Origin: an uncultured Alphaproteobacteria bacterium
GTDB lineage: Bacteria; Pseudomonadota; Alphaproteobacteria; MPNO01; UBA2964
Reading direction: 5' to 3'
DNA length: 43,375 nt
Assembly: GCA_938048165.1 (NCBI GenBank)
Contig: CALIBP010000083.1
Coordinates: 1 to 43,375, forward strand
Part shown: positions 7,189 to 14,510 of the stretch, piece by piece
How the letters are laid out: every line of letters starts with the position of its first letter
Position numbering within the stretch: position 1 is the stretch's first letter
The notes under the pieces: generated by a model
The model's database searches: none
The model's input: the letters and a program-made list of their open reading frames with translations, nothing else
Told to the model about the DNA's origin: nothing
Position numbers and translations under genes: made by a program

Positions 7189-9024
7189 TTATGGCTCCGA
7201 CATATATTTGGCGGCGTTGAAGTACGGCAAATTATCCTTGGCGGAACAACCCATGACAGCCAGTCGTTCGGCGATCCGGATCGCCTTTTGATATTTGCGT
7301 TCGCTCTCGTCCAGGTTATGATCTTCGAAGGCCGTGCCACAAAGCAGAATACCGTAATGAGCTTGAACGGTACGAATTTCACGACCGGTTAGCATCCCAT
7401 CGGCAATGACATTGAGGTCAAAATCATCCTGTTTGACAATCTGGATAGCGTTTTTGACGAGATACTCCCGAATTTTGGTTTCCGCTTTGAGGGCGATATC
7501 CCAATAGTCGGATTCAGAACGCGTGGTTTCGCCGGAAACTTCAACAAACGCCATGCAGAAGGACAAAAAGACCTGTTCCTTAGGAGTAGCCGTTCGCCAG
7601 GCTGTGCCGCCGAGATTTTTCCAGACTGACAGATTCATCTCTTCGAATACTTTTGGAACGCGATCAAAGAACAGCTTGTGTAAACGGTTCTCGGTCAGCG
7701 AACCATCCTGTGCCTGTTCTGCGTAGATATCGATTGCGGCGTAGGAACCACAAACCGGGCAGGTGTCGTCTTCGTACGTGTTCTTTTTGTATATATGCGA
7801 ACAACGCGTTTTGTTGGGCAATTTGTTTTCGCACAACAGATAGGCGTCTTTGCCGTTCTCACCTTCCTGCTGCTGGCCCACCCAGTTAAATCGGTTGGTA
7901 TATTGCATATAGGATTTGCGATGACTCCACAGGCTCCATTCGAGCTTTTCAACTGGGCCAAAAGTTGTCCAGTTGGAGCTAACATCGATGATAACGCATT
8001 TTTCTTTGTTAGGGGCTGAACGCAATCCGCGGCCAACCGATTGCCCCCAAAGGACTTTCGACAGCGTCGGGCGTAGATGAACAATGATATTACAGTGCGG
8101 GTTGTCCCAACCTTCGGCCAGGACGCCGACGGATACCATTGCTTCGACTTTACCATCCTCATGGCTTTTCAGCAGTTTCATGCGGGCTTTGATCGGCGTC
8201 TTAGCCGTGACAATTTCTGCCGAGACGCCAGCCTGGCGAATGCGGAACAAGGTTTCTTCGGCGACGCTGATATCGGCGCAGAACCAGGCTGAAATTGGTC
8301 GTGGCGAAACTTTTTCCCGTTCCTGCAAATAGCTGCTCATCGCATAGTCGATCATTGAAGATTTGACGATTGCAGGAGACAGCTTTGCGACGGGGAAATC
8401 ACCGGAGCTGATGTCAATGCCGCTCAGGTCGAGGTCATGAACAAAATGTGTGCGGTATACGGGCTTTACAAGAACGCCTTCTGTGATGAGGTCTTCGATG
8501 TTGGCGCAATCGATAATGGCGTCAAAGGCCAGATTTAGCTGATCGCGCTGATCACCGGTACGACGTTCCGGCGAGGCCGTAAGTCCTACAAATTGAGCTT
8601 CGTCTTTGCCGTGCTCTGTAAAGTCATCAAGTATCCGTTTATAGCCCTTGCCGTTAGGTGAGACACGATGGGCCTCATCGACAATGATTAAATCGGCTTT
8701 GGGCAACGCATCGGCCAAAACATCTTTTGCTCGCATGCTGGTCGAGAGCAGGATGTCATAATCTTCAAAGGCAGGGCCAGTATCGGATACTGTCAGTTTG
8801 CGCACATTGTGATCGTCGTGTAGCGCCCCTTCGAGCTGTTCCAGCAGCACGAGGCGATGGCAGAGCACGATAATCTTTTTGCCTTTGTAAAACCGTTTAA
8901 TGAGCTCGCTGGCGAGTACAGTTTTACCAGCCCCGGTAGGAGCTTTAAGGATAAAGCGTCGGTGTTCTTTTATGATCGACGGGTACTGGTCGATAATGTC
9001 TTGTTGCCAGGTTCTAAGGGGCAT
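7189..9024 (-). CDS. SSL2/UvrB-like DEAD/DEAH-box helicase with zinc ribbon
   Basis: The 611-residue superfamily 2 helicase has Walker A APTGAGKT (28-35), DEAH (116-119), LTASPER (about 148-154) and a second RecA domain with VGVLAEGWDNP (about 299-309) and QSVGRGLR (328-335). A four-cysteine zinc ribbon follows (Cys398, Cys408, Cys422, Cys425), then about 180 residues of helical tail of unknown role. It should use ATP to move on double-stranded nucleic acid. Such single-gene SSL2-type helicases occur in genomic islands and phages; no nuclease or methylase partner is adjacent here. The gene is transcribed towards the IS6-like element, whose end is 7 bp past the stop, so the natural downstream neighbour may have been lost. 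Confidence 0.85.
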   Translation of the reverse strand: MPLRTWQQDIIDQYPSIIKEHRRFILKAPTGAGKTVLASELIKRFYKGKKIIVLCHRLVLLEQLEGALHDDHNVRKLTVSDTGPAFEDYDILLSTSMRAKDVLADALPKADLIIVDEAHRVSPNGKGYKRILDDFTEHGKDEAQFVGLTASPERRTGDQRDQLNLAFDAIIDCANIEDLITEGVLVKPVYRTHFVHDLDLSGIDISSGDFPVAKLSPAIVKSSMIDYAMSSYLQEREKVSPRPISAWFCADISVAEETLFRIRQAGVSAEIVTAKTPIKARMKLLKSHEDGKVEAMVSVGVLAEGWDNPHCNIIVHLRPTLSKVLWGQSVGRGLRSAPNKEKCVIIDVSSNWTTFGPVEKLEWSLWSHRKSYMQYTNRFNWVGQQQEGENGKDAYLLCENKLPNKTRCSHIYKKNTYEDDTCPVCGSYAAIDIYAEQAQDGSLTENRLHKLFFDRVPKVFEEMNLSVWKNLGGTAWRTATPKEQVFLSFCMAFVEVSGETTRSESDYWDIALKAETKIREYLVKNAIQIVKQDDFDLNVIADGMLTGREIRTVQAHYGILLCGTAFEDHNLDESERKYQKAIRIAERLAVMGCSAKDNLPYFNAAKYMSEP

Positions 9025-9169
9025 TTAGATACTTTGATATGAAAGGACTATTGGTAACTGTGCGACCGAAAAATTTACAATCTTATAACGATAGTGTCGC
9101 GCTATGTCTTCCTCAGAATGGCGTCTAACGGGATTTTTAGTTGTGAAACGAACATTTGGGTAGCGTGAA

Positions 9170-9186
9170 ATGCCCGGAACGGGCAT
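9170..9186. promoter_or_regulatory. Inverted repeat in the helicase/EamA divergent gap
   Basis: ATGCCCG-GAA-CGGGCAT is a perfect 7-bp dyad with a 3-base centre, about 145 bp upstream of the helicase start and 75 bp upstream of the exporter start. No T-run follows, so an operator is more likely than a terminator. The binding protein is unknown and chance occurrence is possible. Confidence 0.3.
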
Positions 9187-9261
9187 ATCTCTGCCGAACG
9201 CGCCGTCAGGCGATATTGCCCGATTCTTTTGTTCTTAATCTTCTCAATACATAGCAACTAA

Positions 9262-10158
9262 ATGACTGACCCAACAAATCGCAGACTTGGCCTCCTTTTC
9301 CTGGTGGGCGGGATATTTTCTTATGGCTGGCTGTGGCCGGTAATGCATTTAGGAGTGGAGCATCTACCGCCGCTTTGGTTTGCAACTGTTCGGGTTTTTA
9401 TCGGTGCGCTCGTTCTGATGGCTGTATTGGCAGTACGTGGCGAGTTAAAGCTGCCGACGCGCGCTGATATGCCTGCGATCCTGAGTGTCGGCATTTGCAT
9501 GATGGGGCTATACGTATCGTTGGTTCATACGGCAATGGCATTTATTCCGGCTGGGCGTGGGGCGTTGCTTGGATATTCGACACCCCTTTGGGTAGCTCCT
9601 GCAGCAGTACTGTTTTTCGGGGAGAAAATGACGGGGCTGAGGGCGATGGGCGTTGTCCTCGGTCTCAGCGGTCTCGCTATATTGTTCAACCCGGCGGAAC
9701 TCGACTGGTCTGATAAGGACGCGTTAATTGGTAATGGGCTCTGCGTCCTCGCGGCAATTTCCTGGTCCATCGCTATTTTGCAGATGCGGAACCACAAGTG
9801 GAATCTGTCACCTTTACAACTCGGTCCCTGGCAGCTTCTTTTGGCGACGGTGGTTACCTTGCCATTTTCAATCTGGCTGGCAGAACCGAAAATACCTGAC
9901 TGGTCGACCGAATTCGTTCTTTTGATTTCATATGGCGGTGTCATTGGAACAGCCATTGCCATGTGGTGTGTTGCATCTTCCATTCGTTATCTGGGTGCCG
10001 TCCCGACCTCTGTTGGCCTCTTGGGCGGTCCGATGGTGGCTATCGTGACAAGCGTTCTATTCCTGGGTGAGGCTTTTACTCTGACTCTCGGCGGCGGTTT
10101 GGTTTTAATTCTTGGCGGTATCGCCCTCGTTACCATTGGCGGGCAGCAGTCAAAGTAA
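9262..10158 (+). CDS. EamA/DMT-family membrane exporter
   Basis: The 298-residue product has about ten hydrophobic helices arranged as two EamA repeats (about 8-140 and 155-292). Typical features are conserved glycine/proline-rich helix ends such as GRGALLGYSTPLWVA and the second-repeat SVGLLGGPMVAIVTSVLFLGE. DMT proteins export metabolites, amino acids or drugs by proton exchange; the substrate cannot be read from sequence. The start ATG 9262 has no strong ribosome-binding site. It is followed 73 bp later by an AhpD-like gene on the same strand, which may share its transcript. Confidence 0.85.
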   Translation: MTDPTNRRLGLLFLVGGIFSYGWLWPVMHLGVEHLPPLWFATVRVFIGALVLMAVLAVRGELKLPTRADMPAILSVGICMMGLYVSLVHTAMAFIPAGRGALLGYSTPLWVAPAAVLFFGEKMTGLRAMGVVLGLSGLAILFNPAELDWSDKDALIGNGLCVLAAISWSIAILQMRNHKWNLSPLQLGPWQLLLATVVTLPFSIWLAEPKIPDWSTEFVLLISYGGVIGTAIAMWCVASSIRYLGAVPTSVGLLGGPMVAIVTSVLFLGEAFTLTLGGGLVLILGGIALVTIGGQQSK

Positions 10159-10231
10159 CTGCGGGACCTTGCATTCTGAGCCCCTGTCGCGCTCAATAGG
10201 GCCTGTTGAAGTCTGACAGACGAGGTCTCTC

Positions 10232-10753
10232 ATGCCGTTCTTTCCGTCACTACCCGAAGATGCGGGTGTTCGAAAATTGTGGGAAGTATTCAATCCCGAA
10301 GCCCACAAAGGCCTACAGCTATTTTCGCGCGCTTTTATGCGCCGGGAGGGGCAGCTTACTGCTGCCGATAAAGAAATGATCGCCGCTTATGTGTCGCAGC
10401 TCAATGATTCTGAATATTGCTTTGCAGGCCATTCACGGGTGGCAGTTAATCTCGGTACCGATCCGGGGGTATTCGAACCGCTGGCTGAAAGCATTGATGG
10501 GGCGCCTGTCCGTGAGGAACTAAAGCCTCTCCTGAAATTTGTTAAAATTTTGACGCTTACGCCGTCCCGTATCACCAAAGCCGATGCCGACGCGGTCCTC
10601 GCCGCTGGATGGGATGAACAGTCTTTTCATGAAGCCATCATCGTTTGTGCCCGATTTTCCATGATGAACCGTATTACGCTTGGTCATGGGCTGATCGTTG
10701 ATGAAGAACGCCGGGCAGGGGATGCGCTGAATATGAATTATGGAGCCTCCTGA
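10232..10753 (+). CDS. Carboxymuconolactone decarboxylase (AhpD-like) family protein
   Basis: The 173-residue all-helical protein has the CMD/AhpD core with SEYCFAGH (Cys63, His67). This peroxidase-related subgroup motif keeps one cysteine and the histidine instead of the CxxC of true AhpD. Without the second cysteine a classical disulfide relay is not possible; a thiol-peroxidase or lactone-decarboxylase-like role remains open. The start ATG 10232 follows GAGG. The stop overlaps the region of the SDR ribosome-binding site, so the two genes form an operon. Confidence 0.75.
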   Translation: MPFFPSLPEDAGVRKLWEVFNPEAHKGLQLFSRAFMRREGQLTAADKEMIAAYVSQLNDSEYCFAGHSRVAVNLGTDPGVFEPLAESIDGAPVREELKPLLKFVKILTLTPSRITKADADAVLAAGWDEQSFHEAIIVCARFSMMNRITLGHGLIVDEERRAGDALNMNYGAS

Positions 10754-10754
10754 G

Positions 10755-11600
10755 ATGTCGACATTTCCTCTGCCTGATATTCTGCTCGATGGGCGGGTTG
10801 TGATCATGACCGGTGGTGACCGTGGCCTGGGCTTCTCGATGGCCACAGCGATGGCAAAACGGGGTGCCCGGTTGGTGATCGCCTCGGTTGATGCCGAGGG
10901 CTGTGTGCGGGCTGCCGAAGAGCTTAATCAAATCGCAGGGTCCGGGCATGCCTTGGCCGTGACCACTGACATTCTCGATCTCGAGCAGTGCAGAAACACG
11001 GTTAAACAAGCGGTCCAGGAGTTCGGTCGGTGTGATGTTTTGTATAACAACGCTCGGCGCCTCATGCGTGGACCAGGACTGCCGCCGCAGGGTAATTCCT
11101 TGCCGTTTTTTGAAACCGACCCAGACATTTATAGGCAAACAGTTGAGGTGAATGTCATTGGCACCTTCTTTATGGCGCGTGCCGCAGTGGAACATTTCCG
11201 GCAAGCTGGAAGCGGGAAAATTATCAATGTTTCGACGTCGCGCCGGAATTTTTCTGGACCACGCAATTCTCCTTATGGCGTCACCAAGGCGGCAGTGGAA
11301 TCTGAAACCTTGATTTGGGCCCGCGATTTGGACGGTACGGGAATAACGGTCAATGCGGTATTGCCTGGTGGATCAGCGGATGCCGATCCCAACCGACCCA
11401 AAGACCCCAGCAAAGTACTATTGCCGGTTGATATTATGGACCCGCTGGCGGTTTGGCTGGCTTCTGAGAAATCAGATTCGGCAAACGGCTGTCGCTTTGT
11501 CGGAAAACTCTGGAATCCTGAACTCGATCCCGATGCTGCTGCTGAAGGGGCCCGCGAAGAGCCAGTCTTTATGGAGCAGCAGGCACCCGCGACTAACTAA
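10755..11600 (+). CDS. SDR-family oxidoreductase
   Basis: The 281-residue classical SDR has TGGDRGLG (19-26) for NAD(P), NNA (98-100), the serine region NVSTS (158-162) and YGVTK (Tyr174, Lys178). The start is taken at ATG 10755, preceded by GGAG at 10742-10745; an in-frame ATG at 10740 would overlap the upstream gene by 14 bases. The C-terminal extension with NPELDPDAA suggests the hydroxyacyl-CoA/dienoyl-CoA-like branch, but the substrate is unknown. It ends 8 bases from the convergent ACAD gene. Confidence 0.82.
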   Translation: MSTFPLPDILLDGRVVIMTGGDRGLGFSMATAMAKRGARLVIASVDAEGCVRAAEELNQIAGSGHALAVTTDILDLEQCRNTVKQAVQEFGRCDVLYNNARRLMRGPGLPPQGNSLPFFETDPDIYRQTVEVNVIGTFFMARAAVEHFRQAGSGKIINVSTSRRNFSGPRNSPYGVTKAAVESETLIWARDLDGTGITVNAVLPGGSADADPNRPKDPSKVLLPVDIMDPLAVWLASEKSDSANGCRFVGKLWNPELDPDAAAEGAREEPVFMEQQAPATN

Positions 11601-11608
11601 GGCTATTT

Positions 11609-12769
11609 CTAGGGTAATCCAAGAACCCGTTTGGCCGTAATATTTCGCTGAATTTCGCTGGAGCCGGCGTAGATCGTGATCCGCCGTACTTCGCGCCAGA
11701 GTACCGAGACATCGACCGGCCCTTCTTCTGTGTCCATCGGCTCAACATCAGCAGCATGGTCTCCAGCGGCCTCGAACATCAAATCTGCGATGCGTTGAAT
11801 ATTTTCGGTCGCCACAATCTTCATAAAGGATGATCCCGCGCCAATATCCATTCCCGCTTTAGCTTGCTGTACGGCGTGAGCGAAAACGGCTGATTGGGCG
11901 AGAACGTCGAGCTCAAGCTGGGTGACCTTATCCTGAAAAACGGGGTCATTTGCCGCTCCCGTAGCCTTGGCGACCCGTTGTAACTTGTCGAGACATTGCA
12001 GGGCCATTTGCGGGTTCGCATTGCCGATACGTTCAGACGCCAGGAGGGCTTTGGCGACTGACCAGCCGTCATTTAGTTCACCGACCAGGTTTGTGATTGG
12101 GATGCGAACGTCATCAAAGAAGACCTCGGCAAACTCCTCGTCATCAGCGATGGTCATTATGGGGCGGATCGTAATGCCGGGGGTTTTCAGGTCGATGAGA
12201 ACCATCGATATTCCGCCCTGCTTTTTAGGTGCGTCGGGATTGGTCCGGATCAGGGCGTACATCCAGTCGGCGAAATGGCCGCCCGTTGTCCATATTTTCT
12301 GGCCATTAATAACGATTTCGTCTCCATCAACTTCACCGCTGGTTTTGAGACTTGCGAGATCAGATCCTGAGCCTGGCTCGGAATAACCCTGGCACCACAT
12401 GACTTCGCCGGAAAGCATTTTGGGCAGATGGTCCGTCTTCTGGTCATTTGTGCCGTGACGCATGAGGATAGGACCGATATGACCTAATGCCTGACGTGAC
12501 AGGATTGGCGCACCAGCGCGGCCCAACTCTTCCTGCAGGATAAGCTGCTCGGAGATACTAGCCTCCATGCCACCAAATTCTTTTGGCCAGTGAGGGGCGA
12601 TCCAGCCTTGCTCATACAGCTTAAAGTGCCATGGTTGGATCAAGTCGCGTGGGGGACGGGTAGACCAGCCCCGAAGTTCTTCTGGTAGATTCTCTTTCAT
12701 CCAAGCGCGGACATCCGCTCTGAACTTTGCATCTTTGGGACTGTCGACGAGGAAACTGAGAGAGCTCAT
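11609..12769 (-). CDS. Acyl-CoA dehydrogenase family protein (FadE28-like layout)
   Basis: The 386-residue flavoprotein has the complete three-domain ACAD architecture: an N-terminal helical domain, the beta-domain signature CQGYSEPGSGSDLASLKT (126-143) and WTTGGHFADWMY, and a C-terminal helical domain ending YAGSSEIQRNI. The position of the usual catalytic glutamate (Y-E-G-T) is alanine here (Ala368), as in several CaiA/steroid-type ACADs that place the base elsewhere or work as heteromers. It is the last gene of the thiolase-DUF35-ACAD unit, starting 7 bp after the DUF35 stop. It should introduce a double bond into an acyl-CoA, perhaps with the divergent ACAD at 16708. Confidence 0.85.
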   Translation of the reverse strand: MSSLSFLVDSPKDAKFRADVRAWMKENLPEELRGWSTRPPRDLIQPWHFKLYEQGWIAPHWPKEFGGMEASISEQLILQEELGRAGAPILSRQALGHIGPILMRHGTNDQKTDHLPKMLSGEVMWCQGYSEPGSGSDLASLKTSGEVDGDEIVINGQKIWTTGGHFADWMYALIRTNPDAPKKQGGISMVLIDLKTPGITIRPIMTIADDEEFAEVFFDDVRIPITNLVGELNDGWSVAKALLASERIGNANPQMALQCLDKLQRVAKATGAANDPVFQDKVTQLELDVLAQSAVFAHAVQQAKAGMDIGAGSSFMKIVATENIQRIADLMFEAAGDHAADVEPMDTEEGPVDVSVLWREVRRITIYAGSSEIQRNITAKRVLGLP

Positions 12770-12775
12770 GAGGAA

Positions 12776-13192
12776 CTACCGATCCGGTTCGAATGCGAAA
12801 TATTCAAAATCGTCGTCAATTTTATCCCAGCACAGTTTAACAGCCATACCGATTTCGACATCGTCAGTTGAACAGTTGTGTAGCAGGCTCATCAGGCGGA
12901 CGCCTTCTTCAAGATCTACCGCTGCGATAAGATAGGGTTCTTCACCTTCGAAGCCGCGTGCCGGGATAACAGTTTCCGTATAAGAATATACCGTGCCTTT
13001 GCCTGTCACTTCACGCCATTCGAGATTGCGTTTGCCGGTATGGACACTTAGCCCGCGCGGATAAAATTGATATTTATCTGCCTCCGGGTCGTACTGAAGC
13101 ATAAATTTGTGTTCATTTACCGCATCCCAAAAGGGTTGGGTGATATTTGTTGGTGTCGGGGCCGGGCGGGGCCGCTTTTCACGTTCTGCCAT
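12776..13192 (-). CDS. DUF35 (Zn-ribbon/OB-fold) thiolase partner lacking zinc cysteines
   Basis: The 138-residue protein begins with the DUF35 N-terminal helix (TQPFWDAVNEHKFMLQ). The ribbon that normally holds two CxxC pairs follows but contains no cysteine (DPEADKYQFYPRG, then the TGKRNLEW stretch). An OB-fold comes next (GKGTVYSYTE, PYLIAAVDLEEGVRLMS). DUF35 proteins pair with thiolase-like enzymes and help bind the acyl-CoA. The start codon shares one base with the thiolase stop (TAATG), so translation is coupled. A longer frame to 13267 would only overlap the thiolase. Confidence 0.85.
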   Translation of the reverse strand: MAEREKRPRPAPTPTNITQPFWDAVNEHKFMLQYDPEADKYQFYPRGLSVHTGKRNLEWREVTGKGTVYSYTETVIPARGFEGEEPYLIAAVDLEEGVRLMSLLHNCSTDDVEIGMAVKLCWDKIDDDFEYFAFEPDR

Positions 13193-14373
13193 TATCCTCG
13201 CTCCAGAATAAGTACGGCACTTGAGCCCCAGTTCCGGACATAGGGGATAACGCCAATCCCGGTACACATTGCCGTCGAGGGGTTGGGTACTTGCCGGTCG
13301 GTGGCTTCACCAAATAGCTGCCGGAGTGCTTCAATGATATTGATCTGGCCGCCAGCGAGACCCGGCTGACCCGCAGATATTTGCCCGCCGCCGGTATTGA
13401 TCGGCAGTTTTCCAGTGGGTGAAATATCTGTTGATAAAAGGTACTCGGACCCTTCGCCACGTCCGCAGAACCCGATTTGCTCAAGCTGCAGCATTTCGGC
13501 GATAAGGAAGTCGTCATAAGGGTGGAACATATCGATATCGTCGGTCGACATACCGGCTTTTTCCAGAGCCTGTGGTCCCGCAATGCTAAAGCCGGTTTCT
13601 GTAATATCCGGTAGTTGTTCGTGAACGTTAAAGTTTGTCAGCTCTGAATAGGCAATTGGGTGAGCCATGTTTTTGACGCCAAGTTTTTTCGCCCGTTCAG
13701 TTGTGGTGATGATGATGGCGTTGGCGCCATCGCACGGCATAACCGAATCCAGTAAACGTAGCGGTGTAGAGACCATGCGGGCATTTAGATAATCGTCGAC
13801 CGTCATCGGCTTGCGAAGCCCTTCTACTGCATATTCATTGACTACGGCGCCATTGCGTTGCGCGACGGCTAATTTTCCCAGAGCTTCGAATTTCAGATCA
13901 TATTGATGCATATAGCGATGCATGATTAGTCCAAAAGCTCCCGGTGGTCCCTGGATACCGGTCGGGTTACGGAACTCGGACCGGTAGGAGCGCTGATCAT
14001 CGACACGGCGGGTGGTTGGCGTTGCCGCCGCTATTGATAGAACTGTTTCGCAATATCCTGACTGAATGGCTGCGGCAGCGCGGGCCACGTTGCCCGGCAT
14101 TGAGGCGCCTCCGATGTCAGTCGTTTGTGTCCAGGAGGTTTGTAACCCGAGGTGGTCCCCGAGGTAATTTGACCAGAAATTATTACCGGCTTCGCTCGAC
14201 GGTAGAACCGTTGCCATGCCATCGATGTCTTTGGTGCCGAGACCGGTATATTCCAGAACCTGTGCCGTTGCTTCGGCCGCAAAATCATATGTCGTGCGGC
14301 CTGATCGGCGGACATTCTTTACTTCGCCGTAGCCGATAATGGCGATGTCCTTGTTTGCCAGAGGATTTTTCAT
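13192..14373 (-). CDS. Thiolase-like (SCP2/Ltp2-type) protein without standard catalytic Cys/His
   Basis: The 393-residue thiolase fold is of the SCP-x/lipid-transfer type. The nucleophile segment reads DIGGASMPGN (Ser91), with no cysteine where thiolases have CaSg. The classical GHP motif reads GQP (Gln336). The HPYDDF motif (His284) and the second cysteine (CTGIG, Cys370) are kept. Classical Claisen cleavage is therefore unlikely. Related pairs of a thiolase-like protein with DUF35 (Ltp2-ChsH2 in steroid side-chain catabolism) carry out a retro-aldol reaction, a plausible role here (inference). It heads a three-gene minus-strand operon divergent from the NDP-forming ligase. Confidence 0.85.
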   Translation of the reverse strand: MKNPLANKDIAIIGYGEVKNVRRSGRTTYDFAAEATAQVLEYTGLGTKDIDGMATVLPSSEAGNNFWSNYLGDHLGLQTSWTQTTDIGGASMPGNVARAAAAIQSGYCETVLSIAAATPTTRRVDDQRSYRSEFRNPTGIQGPPGAFGLIMHRYMHQYDLKFEALGKLAVAQRNGAVVNEYAVEGLRKPMTVDDYLNARMVSTPLRLLDSVMPCDGANAIIITTTERAKKLGVKNMAHPIAYSELTNFNVHEQLPDITETGFSIAGPQALEKAGMSTDDIDMFHPYDDFLIAEMLQLEQIGFCGRGEGSEYLLSTDISPTGKLPINTGGGQISAGQPGLAGGQINIIEALRQLFGEATDRQVPNPSTAMCTGIGVIPYVRNWGSSAVLILERG

Positions 14374-14475
14374 CTATTTGGTCCGGCTTGTTGCTCCCTG
14401 TTGATTTAGCCTACGCCGAGATTGGTTCCTGTCAATGGTTGCTCAGCCGTTGCAAACAGAGATTTCCTGCGCGAA

Positions 14476-14491
14476 GATTGTAATAACAATC
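14476..14491. promoter_or_regulatory. Perfect dyad, candidate operator between the divergent acyl-CoA operons
   Basis: GATTGT-aata-ACAATC is a perfect 6-bp dyad with a 4-base centre, located 20 bp before the ligase start and about 100 bp before the thiolase start. The spacing and the TTGT/ACAA half-sites look like GntR- or TetR-type operators. No regulator gene is encoded nearby, so the binding protein is unknown. Confidence 0.45.
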
Positions 14492-14510
14492 AAAAAAGAA
14501 AGATAAGTGT

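Noticed and set aside
6366-7189. Target-site duplication around the IS6-like element
   Set aside because: The 8-bp flanks actggggt and tgtcgagt differ.
7189-9024. Helicase as part of a defence system
   Set aside because: No nuclease, methylase, toxin or CRISPR component is adjacent; only a possibility, not a call.
4945-11618. 13-base identity (TTCTAGGGTAATC) near 4945 and 11606
   Set aside because: A 13-mer shared twice in a window this size is expected by chance, and one copy lies in a coding 3' end.
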